From: an uncultured Luminiphilus sp.
Lineage (GTDB): Bacteria > Pseudomonadota > Gammaproteobacteria > Pseudomonadales > Halieaceae
Length of the DNA stretch: 64,000 nt
NCBI GenBank assembly: GCA_943787485.1
Contig: CALSMP010000001.1
Location: 62,001 to 126,000 of the forward strand
Direction of reading: 5' to 3'
Part shown: piece by piece, positions 9,069 through 19,828 of the stretch
Numbering within the stretch: the first letter of the stretch is position 1
Layout: every line of letters begins with the position of its first letter
Notes under the pieces: model-generated
Databases searched by the model: none
The model's input: only the letters and a program-made list of their open reading frames with translations
What the model was told of the DNA's origin: nothing
Translations under genes and position numbers: made by a program

Positions 9069-10367
9069 TTAGCGATTGTCGCTACTACTGTAGCGGTCTA
9101 TTGCGCGCCAGCCAATATCCCGGCGCAGCGTTTTGCCCGGCCAGTCGATACCGTCGGCCACCAGATAGGCGTTTGCCCGCGCCGACTTGATATCGTCTCC
9201 TAGCGCGGTGACGCAGAGTACCCGCCCGCCGCTCGTAACGACTTGATCATCCACAAGCGCCGTGCCGGCGTGGAAGACCTTGGTGTCGCCATCAGCACTG
9301 GGTCCGATACCGGAAATCACATCTCCTTTGCGATAACTTGCCGGATAGCCTTCCGAAGCCAGCACAACCCCAAGAGCCGGTCGTGGATCCCATTGCGCAG
9401 CGGTGTTGTGCAAATCCTGTGCGATGGCGCTCAGGCACAGGGCATCGAGGTCGCTTTGCAAACGCATCATGATGGGCTGGGTTTCCGGATCGCCGAAGCG
9501 GCAATTAAATTCAATCACCTTCGGATTGCCTGCGTGATCGATCATAAGACCCGCATATAAAAATCCGGTGTAGGGCATCCCGTCAGCAGCCATTCCCGCG
9601 AGCGTTGGATTAATCACCTCCGCCATGATGCGTTCGTGAATCTCCGGCGTGACCACGGGAGCAGGTGAATAGGCGCCCATGCCGCCGGTATTGGGGCCGG
9701 TATCTCCTTCGCCGATACGCTTGTGATCTTGACTGCTAGCCATAGGGAGTGCGGTTGTGCCATCGGCGATAACGATAAAACTGGCTTCTTCTCCCACCAA
9801 AAACTCTTCGATGACTACGCGACAGCCGGCGTCACCAAACGCATTACCCGACAGCATGTCGATCACCGCTGCTTCGGCATCAGCGTTAGTCTCGGCAACA
9901 ATGACCCCTTTGCCTGCGGCGAGTCCGTCAGCCTTAACCACGATGGGCGCGCCCCGCTCTCGAATGTAGGCAAGTGCCGGCTCAACCTCTGTAAAGTTGG
10001 CGTAGGCGCCTGTTGGAATGCCGTGGCGGGCGAGAAAGTCTTTGGTGAAGGCCTTAGAGCCCTCAAGTTGTGCCGCCAACTGCGAAGGACCAAAGCATGG
10101 CAGTTTTCGCACTGCGAAGTAATCGACAATACCCGCCACAAGTGGTGCCTCGGGCCCAATCACCGTTAGGCCGATGTCGCGCTCCTTGGCAAAGTGCGCC
10201 AGGGCCTCAAAGTCCATTACGTCGATGGCAACATTTTCCAGGCTGGGCTCGTGTGCTGTTCCAGCGTTGCCCGGTGCGACGAAAACCTGGTTCACGTGTG
10301 TGCCTTGGGCCAGCTTCCAGGCAAGCGCGTGCTCGCGTCCACCGCTACCCACTACAAGGATGTTCAT
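9069..10367 (-). CDS. purD: Phosphoribosylamine-glycine ligase
   Basis: A 432-residue ATP-grasp enzyme that makes glycinamide ribonucleotide, the second step of purine synthesis. The N-terminal NILVVGSGGREHALAWKL, the ATP-grasp lysine segment APIVVKADGLAAGKGVIVAE, and the metal site IEFNCRFGDPETQP are all intact. The length is normal for the family. It follows purH with a 29 bp gap and precedes coq7 by 26 bp, all on the minus strand. Confidence 0.97.
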   Translation of the reverse strand: MNILVVGSGGREHALAWKLAQGTHVNQVFVAPGNAGTAHEPSLENVAIDVMDFEALAHFAKERDIGLTVIGPEAPLVAGIVDYFAVRKLPCFGPSQLAAQLEGSKAFTKDFLARHGIPTGAYANFTEVEPALAYIRERGAPIVVKADGLAAGKGVIVAETNADAEAAVIDMLSGNAFGDAGCRVVIEEFLVGEEASFIVIADGTTALPMASSQDHKRIGEGDTGPNTGGMGAYSPAPVVTPEIHERIMAEVINPTLAGMAADGMPYTGFLYAGLMIDHAGNPKVIEFNCRFGDPETQPIMMRLQSDLDALCLSAIAQDLHNTAAQWDPRPALGVVLASEGYPASYRKGDVISGIGPSADGDTKVFHAGTALVDDQVVTSGGRVLCVTALGDDIKSARANAYLVADGIDWPGKTLRRDIGWRAIDRYSSSDNR

Positions 10368-10396
10368 ATCGCTGTGAATCCTTATACCGGTAAGAA

Positions 10397-11971
10397 TTAA
10401 TGGCGGAAGTGGCGCATGCCAGAGAAGACCATCGCCATGTTGGCTTCGTCAGCGGCGGCAATCACCTCGTCGTCACGCATTGAGCCGCCGGGCTGAATGA
10501 CGGCAGCGATACCGCGCTCCGCGGCGTTGTCGATGCCATCGCGGAACGGGAAGAAGGCATCCGACGCCATCACGGCACCTCGTACCTCGAGGTTGGCATG
10601 CTCGGCTTTGATCGCTGCGATTCTGGCGGAGTTAACCCGTGACATCTGGCCGGCCCCAACGCCGATCGTACGACGATTAGCAGCGTACACAATGGCATTG
10701 GACTTCACATACTTGGCGACCTTCCACGCAAACAAAAGGTCCATCCACTCCTCTTCAGTGGGTTGTCGCTTGCTAACAACCTTGAGGTCATCACGCGATA
10801 TCATGCCATCATCGCGGTCCTGCACCAACATTCCGCCATTGACCCGCTTGAAATCTCTAGCCGGTGCGGGTCCCTGCCACATGCCGGTACGCAAGAGGCG
10901 AACATTCTTTTTTTCGGCCACGATAGCGATTGCGGCTTCTTCCACATCGGGAGCAATGATGACCTCGACAAATTGGCGATCGACAATGGCTTTGGCCGTA
11001 GCAGCATCCAAGTTTCTGTTGAAAGCAATAATGCCGCCAAAGGCGGATTCGGGGTCGGTCTCGAAAGCCAGATCATAGGCAGCCCCCAGCGAGTCGGCGA
11101 CAGCAACCCCACAGGGGTTAGCGTGTTTCACGATCACACACGCCGGCTCATCAAAGTTCTTGACGCACTCCAACGCGGCATCGGTATCAGCGACGTTGTT
11201 ATAGGACAGCTCTTTGCCCTGAAGCTGGACCGCGGATGCGATACCAATTTCCGCCGGGTGCTTTTCTTTATAAAAGGCTGCCTGTTGATGGGGGTTCTCA
11301 CCGTAGCGCATTTCCTGCACCTTCTTGAGCTGCAGATTGAGCGTTCGCGGAAAACGATCGCTGCCATCGCCGACTAGGCGTCCGAAGTAGTTAGCAATCG
11401 CGCCGTCATAGTGCGCGGTGTGTTCATAGGCCTTGATCGCCAGATCGAAGCGCGTACTATGTCGCGTGTGCCCATCGTTGGCATCGAGCTCTTCTATAAG
11501 GCAGGCGTAGTCACCCGCGTCGACCACGATAGTGACGTCGCGATGATTCTTAGCGGCCGCACGTACCATGGTGGGCCCACCAATATCGATATTTTCGATG
11601 GCCTGTTCGAGGGTGCAGTCGGCTTTCGCTACGGTCGCTTCGAAGGGGTAAAGGTTTACCACCACCATATCGATCGCGCTAATGCCGTGCTCATTCATCA
11701 CGTTGTCATCGATGCCTCGTCGGCCCAGCACGCCGCCGTGGATTTTGGGGTGAAGCGTTTTCACCCGGCCGTCCATCATTTCGGGAAAGCCCGTGTAATC
11801 AGATACCTCGACCACGGGTACGCCGGCTTCGCGCAGCAGCTTGCAGGTGCCTCCGGTAGAGAGCAGCTCGACCCCTCGATCGCTGAGTGCTTTGGCAAAA
11901 TCAAGCAATCCGGTTTTGTCTGAAACGCTAAGCAGTGCGCGTCGTACCGGAGCGAGGGTCGAGTCTGTCAT
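10397..11971 (-). CDS. purH: Bifunctional AICAR transformylase / IMP cyclohydrolase
   Basis: A 524-residue enzyme for the last two steps of IMP synthesis. The N-terminal MGS-like cyclohydrolase domain is seen in [36 protein letters not shown] and [13 protein letters not shown]. The C-terminal transformylase domain has the formyl-transfer motif [16 protein letters not shown] and ends near [12 protein letters not shown]. It sits in the dusB-fis-purH-purD order also known from Pseudomonas. The 105 bp gap to fis may hold its own promoter, but no clear box was found. Confidence 0.97.
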   Translation of the reverse strand: MTDSTLAPVRRALLSVSDKTGLLDFAKALSDRGVELLSTGGTCKLLREAGVPVVEVSDYTGFPEMMDGRVKTLHPKIHGGVLGRRGIDDNVMNEHGISAIDMVVVNLYPFEATVAKADCTLEQAIENIDIGGPTMVRAAAKNHRDVTIVVDAGDYACLIEELDANDGHTRHSTRFDLAIKAYEHTAHYDGAIANYFGRLVGDGSDRFPRTLNLQLKKVQEMRYGENPHQQAAFYKEKHPAEIGIASAVQLQGKELSYNNVADTDAALECVKNFDEPACVIVKHANPCGVAVADSLGAAYDLAFETDPESAFGGIIAFNRNLDAATAKAIVDRQFVEVIIAPDVEEAAIAIVAEKKNVRLLRTGMWQGPAPARDFKRVNGGMLVQDRDDGMISRDDLKVVSKRQPTEEEWMDLLFAWKVAKYVKSNAIVYAANRRTIGVGAGQMSRVNSARIAAIKAEHANLEVRGAVMASDAFFPFRDGIDNAAERGIAAVIQPGGSMRDDEVIAAADEANMAMVFSGMRHFRH

Positions 11972-12076
11972 GGGGTGCGGATTCCTTGTGCGGTGTGGCT
12001 GAGTTAACAGGGACGGGCTGGCTAGATGTTAAGTGGCGCGACCCGGGCTCCATGCATGTTAATAGGCAAATCAGTT

Positions 12077-12349
12077 TTACAGCAGTTTGTGCTCGCGCAG
12101 CTTCTTGCGGAGCGTGCCTCGATTGAGACCGAGCATTTCAGACGCCTTACTTTGATTGCCCCGGGTATAGTCCATGACCGCGGCAAGGAGAGGCTCCTCT
12201 ACCTGCGCGATCACCATGGCATAAAGATCCTGACAGGTTTCGCCATCGAGGGTATTTAAGAAGCTCTGGATACTGTCGTTGGCGCTCTCACGCAGAGGCT
12301 TGGGTTTAATCGATTTGGTGGCCTTAGCCGTTTTCACTTTGGTCGTCAT
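12077..12349 (-). CDS. fis: DNA-binding protein Fis
   Basis: A 90-residue nucleoid protein. The C-terminal Fis helix-turn-helix is clear: [18 protein letters not shown] followed by [15 protein letters not shown] to the end. The lysine-rich N-terminus ([16 protein letters not shown]) is unlike enteric Fis. The ATG overlaps the dusB stop as ATGA, the usual dusB-fis arrangement. Fis bends DNA and tunes rRNA and other promoters in growing cells; that is family knowledge, not something visible here. Confidence 0.95.
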   Translation of the reverse strand: MTTKVKTAKATKSIKPKPLRESANDSIQSFLNTLDGETCQDLYAMVIAQVEEPLLAAVMDYTRGNQSKASEMLGLNRGTLRKKLREHKLL

Positions 12350-13542
12350 GCGGCGAGGTCACCCGATGTTAAATAAGACGTTGGAAGTGCTCTCAAGGAA
12401 ACGGTCTCCTCTTGTGCCTGCTGGTTGAACGCGAGTAGCTCTGGTGCGAGGTGATGAAGCGCCTCTAGATAGTCGAGCTGATCATGCGCACGCTCGAGCT
12501 GATTAAAGCGTTTTTTCCAAGCCTTCAGTGCTACGTCTCGCTGTTCCAGGTCTGTCAGTGCTAAGTCTGGTTGAGTCTGCTCAGCGGCCCCCGGCTGGCT
12601 AAATGGCGAAACAAAAAGCCCATCCAGATACCAACCCACGTGTTTACGGGCGATGCGTACGCCAAGATAGTCATCGTAGAATTGGTGTAAGGCGTTAACG
12701 TGGCGCTGAAGCAAGTGCAGCTGCTGCCCTATCGAGGGCGCGCTGCACTGTTCGCCGCCCAGCTGTTTGGCAATTAATCCCGGCAGCCAGAGCTTGCCCT
12801 GCGCTGCGCGACCTATCATGACACCGGCCGCACCGGTATGCGCCAGCACTCGGCGGGCTTTGTGGGTGGAATCAATATCCCCATTTGCCAGCACGGGGAT
12901 GGAAATAGCATCAACTACGGCGGCTATGGTGTCGTACTCCGCGCTGCCTTTGAAGCGATCGGCGCGGGTGCGACCGTGAATAGTAAGCAGCTGCACGCCG
13001 GCCTGCTCGGCAATGCGCGCAACGGAGACACCATTCTTCGACTCCGGATTAACACCGGTGCGGATCTTTAAGGTCACAGGCACGTCGACGGCCTCCACCA
13101 CGGCATCCAGAATGGCGCCCACTAATGCCTCATCGGCGAGCAGGGCAGAGCCCGCGGCTTTGCGGCACACTTTTTTCGCAGGACACCCCATGTTGATATC
13201 GATAATGTCGGCGCCCGTGTCCACGTAGTGCTTCGCGGCTTCTGCCAGTACCCTGGGCTCGCTACCCACCAGCTGGACCGATCTCGGTTGCTCGAGTGGG
13301 CTGACTTGACGGCGATGGCGCGTCTTGCGGGTTTCGTTGAGGGAGAGATCCGCGGTCACCATTTCGCCAACAGTCAGACCCGCGCCCAGCTCGAGGCACA
13401 GTTCCCGCATCGGCAAGTCAGTGACGCCCGCCATTGGCGCTAACACCACGGCATTGGGCAGCACATGCCGACCAATTTTCAGCGTGCGCTTTGCCGGCGG
13501 AAAAGCCTGCAGCGTCGACTGAGAAGACGGGGTTCGCGACAA
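12346..13542 (-). CDS. dusB: tRNA-dihydrouridine synthase B
   Basis: An FMN-dependent enzyme that reduces uridine in tRNA. TIM-barrel and active-site motifs are intact: [36 protein letters not shown] with the catalytic cysteine, [12 protein letters not shown] and VLANGDIDS. At 398 residues it is longer than the usual ~330: about 20 extra residues precede the barrel and the helical C-terminus runs on. It is the first gene of dusB-fis; a minus-strand terminator lies about 70 bp upstream of its start. Confidence 0.94.
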   Translation of the reverse strand: MSRTPSSQSTLQAFPPAKRTLKIGRHVLPNAVVLAPMAGVTDLPMRELCLELGAGLTVGEMVTADLSLNETRKTRHRRQVSPLEQPRSVQLVGSEPRVLAEAAKHYVDTGADIIDINMGCPAKKVCRKAAGSALLADEALVGAILDAVVEAVDVPVTLKIRTGVNPESKNGVSVARIAEQAGVQLLTIHGRTRADRFKGSAEYDTIAAVVDAISIPVLANGDIDSTHKARRVLAHTGAAGVMIGRAAQGKLWLPGLIAKQLGGEQCSAPSIGQQLHLLQRHVNALHQFYDDYLGVRIARKHVGWYLDGLFVSPFSQPGAAEQTQPDLALTDLEQRDVALKAWKKRFNQLERAHDQLDYLEALHHLAPELLAFNQQAQEETVSLRALPTSYLTSGDLAA

Positions 13543-13612
13543 TGGAATGACACCTTTGGGAAAGGGCCGCCGATCATACTACTGCCAGCAAATTTGATGA
13601 AGTCATATTGGT

Positions 13613-13637
13613 TAAAAAATAAGCACCTTCTTGGTGC
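13613..13637 (-). terminator. Rho-independent terminator, minus strand
   Basis: Read on the minus strand, a GCACC/GGTGC stem with an AAGAA loop is followed at once by TTATTTTTT. This stops transcription coming from higher coordinates, yet no minus-strand gene lies between it and aroQ. It is 71 bp upstream of dusB, so it would insulate dusB from an unannotated transcript. Confidence 0.7.
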
Positions 13638-14156
13638 GTTGAAATAAAAAAGTTGGCACCTGCCTGGCCGGATAGTGGGTTGTCCGGTGTCGGCACCCAG
13701 TCCATCCTCAGTTTAAAAAAGGTGGGTGGCACGCAGTGGGAGGGGGGTAAGCCAGAACGGCTGATCCTGATGGCAGGTCACGAGGGACTGTCATGACGGA
13801 CTGTTCGCGGATTCCTAGTGCAGCTTGGGAATGTGAACCCTGCTCATTTGAGAGGCGCTTTTGCACCCTTGGGTGCGCTTTGGTCAGGTAGCGTTCTTTT
13901 TCCAACACGGTTTCACATTTTTCAGCTTAACTCGCCTGGGAGGCGACCGTGCGAGGGCTCTTCAGGTTAGGCTCTGAAGCCATACGGCCCCGTTCTGCTG
14001 CGAAATGACTGTGAAAAGGCGCTAAAGCTCGACAAAAAAGTGACGAACTGCCTAATTTCTGTAGATATGTCGCAAACCGTTAGACACCGCTACGAGCTTG
14101 GGTCATTATCCGGCAATTGCTGACATCTGGCGGCTAAAATACGGGAACTCGACGAA
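13638..14156 (-). ncRNA. Gene-free region; candidate minus-strand small RNA
   Basis: About 520 bp without a convincing protein gene. A second T-run on the minus strand (13646-13651) follows a TGCC..CCGGA / TCCGG..GGCA stem, so two possible terminators lie in tandem. Further strong hairpins are GCACCC/GGGTGC at 13863-13876, TCGCCT/AGGCGA at 13932-13946 and an imperfect one near 13957-13981. I could not match the sequence to 6S, tmRNA, RNase P or SRP RNA. The right end must also carry the aroQ promoter. Strand and extent of any RNA are inferred only from the terminators. Confidence 0.3.
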
Positions 14157-14603
14157 ATGTCCGAGATATTAGTGCTTCATGGGCCCAACTTGAACCTCCT
14201 TGGAGACAGGGAGCCCGAGGTCTATGGCACGGAAACGCTGGCGGATATTAACGCGCGATTGATCGCGCTGGCCGAGGCATCAGGCCTGGCGGCGACCTGC
14301 ATTCAAAGCAATGCCGAGAACGATCTGGTCGATGCCGTTCAGGCGGCCAAAACCGCGGGCACACAATTCATTATTATCAACCCCGCCGCCTTCACGCATA
14401 CCAGCGTTGCTCTGCGCGATGCGCTGCTGGCGGTCTCAATCCCGTTTATCGAAGTACATTTATCTAACGTGCATGCTCGAGAGGCTTTTAGGCAGCACAG
14501 TTACTTTTCCGATGTGGCGCTTGGTGTGATTTGCGGACTGGGCAGTCAGGGTTATGACTACGCTCTCGCCGCTGCTATCAAAGCCATTCAATCTGACACC
14601 TGA
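14157..14603 (+). CDS. aroQ: 3-dehydroquinate dehydratase, type II
   Basis: A 148-residue type II dehydroquinase of the shikimate pathway, which makes 3-dehydroshikimate. Key segments are [19 protein letters not shown] (active-site arginine and tyrosine), [37 protein letters not shown] and [13 protein letters not shown]. It opens the aroQ-accB-accC-prmA run, 14 bp ahead of accB, an order shared with Pseudomonas. Confidence 0.96.
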   Translation: MSEILVLHGPNLNLLGDREPEVYGTETLADINARLIALAEASGLAATCIQSNAENDLVDAVQAAKTAGTQFIIINPAAFTHTSVALRDALLAVSIPFIEVHLSNVHAREAFRQHSYFSDVALGVICGLGSQGYDYALAAAIKAIQSDT

Positions 14604-14617
14604 GCGAGGAGCGAGTC

Positions 14618-15085
14618 ATGGACATCCGAAAGGTGAAAAAACTCATTGAGTTACTCGAGGAATCGAATATCGATGAGATCGAGATCCACGAGGGCGAAGA
14701 GTCGGTGCGGATCAGCCGTAATAAAGCGGGGAGTGCGCCGGTGAATTATGCCCCGGTGCCGGCGATGGCGCCGCCAGTGCCGCCGGCACCGGCGGCCGCG
14801 GCTGTAGCGGCAGTGCCCGAACCGGCGGCGGCTCCCGTGCCGGTATCGGCGGATAACGCCGTGCTCTCGCCCATGGTGGGCACGTTTTATCGCTCCCCCA
14901 GTCCCGATGCCTCCGCCTTTGTTGAGGTTGGCCAGACCGTCCGGGTCGGCGATGTGCTGTGTATCGTTGAGGCCATGAAAATGATGAATCAGATCGAGGC
15001 TGATCGCGCGGGTACCGTGACCGCTATTCATGTGGCAGACGGCGAGCCGGTGGAGTTTGATCAGCCATTGATCACCATCGTCTAA
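14618..15085 (+). CDS. accB: Biotin carboxyl carrier protein of acetyl-CoA carboxylase
   Basis: A 155-residue carrier for the carboxyl group in malonyl-CoA formation. The biotin-accepting lysine is K121 in [12 protein letters not shown] flexible Ala/Pro linker (about residues 41-78) joins the N-terminal helix ([16 protein letters not shown]) to the biotinyl domain, which opens with [16 protein letters not shown]. It has a good ribosome site (gagcgaggagcg) and lies directly before accC. Confidence 0.96.
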   Translation: MDIRKVKKLIELLEESNIDEIEIHEGEESVRISRNKAGSAPVNYAPVPAMAPPVPPAPAAAAVAAVPEPAAAPVPVSADNAVLSPMVGTFYRSPSPDASAFVEVGQTVRVGDVLCIVEAMKMMNQIEADRAGTVTAIHVADGEPVEFDQPLITIV

Positions 15086-15133
15086 TCCCCTTCGGGGCCA
15101 CTCTCGGGTTGCCCCCTGACGAGGAAATGTTTG

Positions 15134-16480
15134 ATGTTAGAACGAGTACTGATCGCTAATCGGGGTGAAATAGCGCTGCGCGTCTTGCGTGCCTGTCGAG
15201 AGTTGGGCATCGAAACGGTTGCGGTTCACTCCACCGCCGATCGCGAATTGAAGCATGTCAGGCTCGCTGATCAGGCTGTTTGCATTGGTCCGCCGCCTTC
15301 CGCCAAAAGCTACCTCAATGTCCCCGCTATTATCAGCGTGGCTGAAGTTACTAATGCCGATGGTATTCACCCCGGTTACGGTTTTTTGTCGGAGAACGCC
15401 GATTTTGCTGAGCAAGTCGAGAACAGCGGCTTTGTTTTTATCGGTCCGACAGCGGAAACCATCCGGCTGATGGGGGACAAGGTCTCGGCGAAGCAGCAGA
15501 TGAAGCGCTCGGGCGTGCCGACAGTCCCCGGTTCGGAAGGTGCGATCCCGGATGATCCCGATGAAATTATCAAGATCGCGCGTGACATTGGTTTTCCCGT
15601 CATTGTGAAAGCCGCAGCGGGCGGCGGTGGCCGCGGGATGCGCGTTGTGCACAACGAAGAAGTGCTTCTCAGCTCCATCAAGGTGACGCAATCGGAAGCG
15701 CAAGCGGCGTTCGGCTCACCCGTCGTCTACATGGAAAAATTTCTCCAGCGACCCCGTCACGTCGAGGTTCAAGTGTTGGCAGACGGGCAGGGCAACGCGG
15801 TGCACCTGGGTGATCGCGATTGCTCTTTGCAGCGTCGACATCAAAAGGTTATCGAAGAAGCTCCGGCACCGGGAATCCCCGACAGCTTGCGCCATGAAAT
15901 TGGTGAGGCCTGCGTTAAAGCCTGCATCGATATGGGTTATCGGGGCGCCGGTACCTTCGAGTTCCTGTACGAAGACGGCGGCTTCTACTTCATTGAAATG
16001 AACACGCGAGTGCAGGTGGAACACCCGGTTACCGAGATGATTACAGGGGTGGATATTGTTCGTGAGCAGCTTCTGATTGCTTCGGGCGAAAAGCTCTCAT
16101 TCCGTCAAGAGGACATCCGGTTCCATGGGCACGCCCTCGAGTGCCGCATTAACGCCGAGGATCCGAGAAATTTTCTACCATCGCCGGGCAAGATCAACAC
16201 CTTTCATGCACCAGGCGGTCCGGGTGTGCGGGTCGACTCCCATGTTTACAGCGGCTACACGGTCCCACCCCATTACGACAGTTTGATTGGCAAGCTGATT
16301 ACCCACGGTGATACCCGCGATATTGCGCTTGCCAAGATGCGTCAAGCGCTGGATGAGCTAATTGTCGAAGGTATTCGCACCAACGCCGCCTTGCATCGCG
16401 AGTTGGTGGTGGATACTTCTTTCATGGCCGGTGGTGTCAGCATCCACTACCTCGAGAGTAAGCTGGAACACGAGCGTTGA
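15134..16480 (+). CDS. accC: Biotin carboxylase subunit of acetyl-CoA carboxylase
   Basis: A 448-residue ATP-grasp enzyme that carboxylates biotin on AccB. Motifs: [18 protein letters not shown] at the start, the glycine-rich ATP loop [34 protein letters not shown] and [18 protein letters not shown]. The ATG at 15134 follows gaggaaatg at good spacing; a TTG three bases earlier is less likely. Its stop overlaps the TTG start of prmA. Confidence 0.97.
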   Translation: MLERVLIANRGEIALRVLRACRELGIETVAVHSTADRELKHVRLADQAVCIGPPPSAKSYLNVPAIISVAEVTNADGIHPGYGFLSENADFAEQVENSGFVFIGPTAETIRLMGDKVSAKQQMKRSGVPTVPGSEGAIPDDPDEIIKIARDIGFPVIVKAAAGGGGRGMRVVHNEEVLLSSIKVTQSEAQAAFGSPVVYMEKFLQRPRHVEVQVLADGQGNAVHLGDRDCSLQRRHQKVIEEAPAPGIPDSLRHEIGEACVKACIDMGYRGAGTFEFLYEDGGFYFIEMNTRVQVEHPVTEMITGVDIVREQLLIASGEKLSFRQEDIRFHGHALECRINAEDPRNFLPSPGKINTFHAPGGPGVRVDSHVYSGYTVPPHYDSLIGKLITHGDTRDIALAKMRQALDELIVEGIRTNAALHRELVVDTSFMAGGVSIHYLESKLEHER

Positions 16481-17376
16481 GCCACCCCGGTTGGCAGGAG
16501 CTGACCCTAGAGACGAGTCAGCCCCATGTCGAGGCGTTGGAGGACTGGCTGTTTGCCCAAGGGGCGGTCGCTGTCACCCTCGAGGACAATGCCGATGAGC
16601 CCTTGCTCGAGCCCGGCCCAGGCGAGACACCGTTGTGGCAGCAGGTCAAAGTCGTCGCCTTATTTGATGAGGGCGTCAACTTACAGCCTGTGATTCACGG
16701 GGTACCTGCTGATCTGATTGAGGCCCCCGCCTCAGCTCCCGCGCATGTCCCCGATCAAGACTGGGAGCGTGCGTGGATGGATAACTTCCACCCCATGAGA
16801 ATGGGCGAGCGCCTGTGGATTTGCCCGAGCTGGCAAGAGCCCCCCGAGCCCGATGCGGTGAACATTATTTTGGACCCCGGACTGGCCTTCGGCACCGGTA
16901 CCCATCCTACGACAGCGTTATGTCTGGGCGAGTTGGACAAGCAGGTTAAGCCCGGGATGCGGGTGATCGACTTCGGTTGCGGTACCGGCATCTTGGCGAT
17001 CGCGGCCCTGAAGTTGGGGGCGGGTCACGCCTGGGGCGTGGACAATGATCCGCAGGCCATTATCGCGAGCCGACAGAACGCCGAACGCAATCAGATTGGT
17101 GCCGCTCAGTTCGGGGTTTCGCTGCCAGACGATGTCGATTGGGCTGGGCTTAACCAGTCAGCGGATATTGTCGTTGCCAATATTCTGGCGGGGCCCCTAC
17201 ATCTGCTGGCGCCTCAATTGAAGTCCCTGCTTAAGCCCGGTGGGCAGTTGATTCTGGCGGGTTTACTCGCAGACCAAGCCGCAGATCTTGTGGCCGAGTA
17301 CGCGCCGGAAGTAACGCTTTCTGTTGCCTGCGAAAAAGAAGGCTGGGCAATTCTTACGGGGCGTTCTGCACCCTAA
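16477..17376 (+). CDS. prmA: Ribosomal protein L11 methyltransferase
   Basis: A 299-residue SAM-dependent enzyme that methylates ribosomal protein L11. The catalytic signature [18 protein letters not shown] and SAM loop [20 protein letters not shown] are intact, as is [15 protein letters not shown]. The start is a TTG inside the accC stop (TTGA), giving the expected N-terminus ([11 protein letters not shown]); no ATG is near. Conserved neighbour of accC. Confidence 0.94.
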   Translation: MSHPGWQELTLETSQPHVEALEDWLFAQGAVAVTLEDNADEPLLEPGPGETPLWQQVKVVALFDEGVNLQPVIHGVPADLIEAPASAPAHVPDQDWERAWMDNFHPMRMGERLWICPSWQEPPEPDAVNIILDPGLAFGTGTHPTTALCLGELDKQVKPGMRVIDFGCGTGILAIAALKLGAGHAWGVDNDPQAIIASRQNAERNQIGAAQFGVSLPDDVDWAGLNQSADIVVANILAGPLHLLAPQLKSLLKPGGQLILAGLLADQAADLVAEYAPEVTLSVACEKEGWAILTGRSAP

Positions 17377-17419
17377 ACAGCCTCTACATCTGGCGCCCGG
17401 CAGTCGGTAGACTGGAACG

Positions 17420-18559
17420 ATGAAAGGGTTACGTCGACTAGCACCAAACCGTGCCTTGGGAAGCAGTCTGTTGCTGTGTGGCGCGCTATTGGGCTGCTCG
17501 GCAGGAGAGGTGGTTGTCAGCGATACCACGACCAACCCGGCAATCAACACGCCAATCAACTCGGACACCAATGCAGCTATCAGCTCCGAGGCCGATCCAA
17601 CCACACACCACGCGCTGGCCTCCCTCGAGGGACTTGAGGCTCTTGTACCGATTTTTTATGTAACCAACCGGCAGCTCGAGTCGGTATCTTCGGGGCTGGA
17701 AGGATTTGGTTCCGACCCAGGTGTGGTCTCGAGCGGCGCGGCGAAGGTGTCTCTGCCCGCGTTGCCTGGTCGAGATGTCACTCAATGGCCTACCAGCTCC
17801 GCCCAGCAGGGGGAGCCCGCGGTTGCGTTTAAGACTTGGTTGCCCAATAATGAGGCCGACTTGGTCGCCGCCATTACCCAGCACGCCTCGCTCGATCAGT
17901 CCGACACCGCTTTGGTGTATATCCCAGGTTTTATGAAGCGTTTTGATCAAGCAGCCGAGGACTTGGCGGAAATAGTGTATGGCGCCAACTTTACCGGGCT
18001 GCCAGTTTTATTCAGCTGGCCGGCGGGGGAAAATCCGGTGGGTTACGGCCGCGACACTGAGGTTCTGGCCGACTCGATACCCGCGCTGATGTCGTTGTTT
18101 CAGGCTCTACTGAAAGTAGAGCAAATTAAAACGCTGCATCTCATAGCCCACAGCATGGGCAGTCAGGCCATGCTAGCAGCGATTCTGAATCATCCAGCGC
18201 CGGGCCTTACGCCATTAGAGCCCGCCTTTGGTGAACTTATTCTCTATGCCCCCGACGTCGATTGAGAGGCCTTTTTCCTGGACGTGCTGCCCCGTTTATC
18301 GGCGCGGGTAACGCGCACGACCCTGTACACGGCAGCGCGGGATATTCCGCTGCTAACGTCGTGGGTTTACAACCAAAGCCCGCGGCTTGGAGCGGCCAAC
18401 GCGGACGTGATCATTGCGGGCATCGAGACCATCGATGCCACGACGGTGGCCCACTGGTATGACAAGCACAACTATCATCTTACACGGCATGCACTGCAGG
18501 ATCTGGGGCTATTATTGAATGAGCGCACGGGCGCGCACGAGCGCCCTACGGTAAAATGA
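17420..18559 (+). pseudogene. DUF900-type alpha/beta-hydrolase lipoprotein with an in-frame TGA
   Basis: The N-terminus is a lipoprotein signal (SLLLCGALLGCSAG). Family features follow: LVPIFYVTNRQ, ALVYIPGFMKRFDQAAEDLA, FSWPAGENPVGYGRDTE and the nucleophile elbow HLIAHSMGSQAML. The frame reaches APDVD and then meets TGA at 18263-18265, but the same frame continues with EAFFLDVLPRLSARVTR and VTRTTLYTAARD-type sequence to 18559, exactly as the family does (APDxDxxxF). The TGA stands where an arginine codon such as CGA would be expected, so a single C-to-T change explains it. It may be a true nonsense mutation, a sequence error or, less likely, read-through. The role is unknown; an esterase or lipase-like activity at the envelope is plausible. 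Confidence 0.75.
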
Positions 18560-18644
18560 GCACAACCGATACGGGGGTTTATTGGCGGCTGTTACCGGCG
18601 CAGGACCCGTTCTAGGGAGTTCATTGATTTGACTCTCAATCTCC

Positions 18645-18661
18645 CCCGGTTTGACACCGGG
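18645..18661. terminator. Hairpin between convergent genes
   Basis: A perfect CCCGGT/ACCGGG stem with a 5-base loop lies between the ends of the DUF900 gene and the convergent DUF2333 gene. There is no T-run on either side, so it is at best a weak or factor-assisted two-way terminator. Confidence 0.35.
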
Positions 18662-18673
18662 TGGAATCAAAAA

Positions 18674-19807
18674 TCAGCCTTGAGCAAGCAGCTCCCGGAG
18701 ATCAATGAGCGCCGCATTGGCGCGGGAGATGTAGTTGGCCATGACCAGCGAGTGATTAGCCCACAAGCCAAACCCCGAGCCATTGAGGATAATGGGGCTC
18801 CACAGCGTGTGTTGCGTCGCCTCGAGTTCGCGAATGATTTGCTGCAGGCTGATGCGCGCGTTTTTCTTGTCGAGCACTTCTGCAAAATCTACTTCCGCGG
18901 CTTTTAGAAAGTGAATGAGCGCCCAGGCGGCGCCGCGACTCTCATAGAACACGTCGTCGATCTCACTCCAAGGCGTTTGGACATTAATTTCCAGCGCATC
19001 CTCTGTTGATGCCAAGGCTGCTGGGTCTCCCGCGAGATCGGTATTAATGCGCCGCTGACCGACGCTTGCCGACAGGCGCTGGGACAGACTGCCCAAGCGC
19101 TTCTCAATCATGCTGAGCCAGTAGCTCAAGTTGTCCGCGCGGGCGTAAAACTGCGCGCCGGTCTCGGTTTTTAGGGGTAGCCGATCGAGGTAAGCCTCTA
19201 GATAACGAAGCGCCGCTTTATATTCGCCCTCGGAGGAGGGCAGCACCCAACTGTTGGATTGAAAGTTAATGCGGGGTTCAGCCAGGGTGAGATCGACATC
19301 TTCTTTCGATTGGGATTGGGATCGGCTCAGTACCTCGCGCAGGGCCCGTGCCAGATCTCGAGACTGGATTAAGGCGCCGTATTCCCAGTTGGGCAGGTTG
19401 TCAAGAAAAACCCCGGGTGGAAACAAATCGTTGTGCAGGTAACCGCCGGGTTTTGACAGCAAAGTATCGATTACACCAATGAGGGCGGCTGTGGTCGTGG
19501 TTCCTTTGACAACGGGCTGGCTTTTTCGTGCCGACTGGGTCTCCGCCTGCGCTCTGACATCAAATGGATCGGGCGCCACGCTCCACCACATACCAAAGCC
19601 GCTGATAACAAGGGACAGTGCGATTAAGGCGCCCAACACCGTTTTGGTCGGAAAACCGTTTTCGCCAAAGCCCGATAGCAGCGAGTCTTTGAACTGCTGC
19701 ACAAAACGCCCTACCTTTTCCGTGCTTATTTTGTATTTGCCGCTTTTATCTGGGCTGTTTTTTTCTTGGCCATTTTTGTTTTGGCTTGGGTTGTCCTCAA
19801 AGGTCAC
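18674..19807 (-). CDS. DUF2333 family membrane protein
   Basis: A 377-residue protein with a polar N-terminal tail, one membrane segment at about residues 58-78 (TVLGALIALSLVISGFGMWW) and a large, probably periplasmic domain. DUF2333 signatures are PGGYLHNDLFPPGVFLDNLP, NWEYGALIQSRDLARALRE and SRSQSQSKEDVDL. The function of the family is not known to me. It starts 21 bp after the copper-chaperone gene and may be the last gene of that minus-strand group. Confidence 0.82.
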   Translation of the reverse strand: MTFEDNPSQNKNGQEKNSPDKSGKYKISTEKVGRFVQQFKDSLLSGFGENGFPTKTVLGALIALSLVISGFGMWWSVAPDPFDVRAQAETQSARKSQPVVKGTTTTAALIGVIDTLLSKPGGYLHNDLFPPGVFLDNLPNWEYGALIQSRDLARALREVLSRSQSQSKEDVDLTLAEPRINFQSNSWVLPSSEGEYKAALRYLEAYLDRLPLKTETGAQFYARADNLSYWLSMIEKRLGSLSQRLSASVGQRRINTDLAGDPAALASTEDALEINVQTPWSEIDDVFYESRGAAWALIHFLKAAEVDFAEVLDKKNARISLQQIIRELEATQHTLWSPIILNGSGFGLWANHSLVMANYISRANAALIDLRELLAQG

Positions 19808-19828
19808 GATAAAGCGCTCCTTGCTTGC

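Noticed and set aside
13708..13908. A 66-codon minus-strand frame in the dusB-aroQ gap
   Set aside because: No ribosome site, odd composition, and it runs through hairpins; an RNA or nothing is likelier.
18263..18265. Selenocysteine at the in-frame TGA
   Set aside because: The family position is normally arginine and not redox-active, and no SECIS-like stem was evident just downstream.
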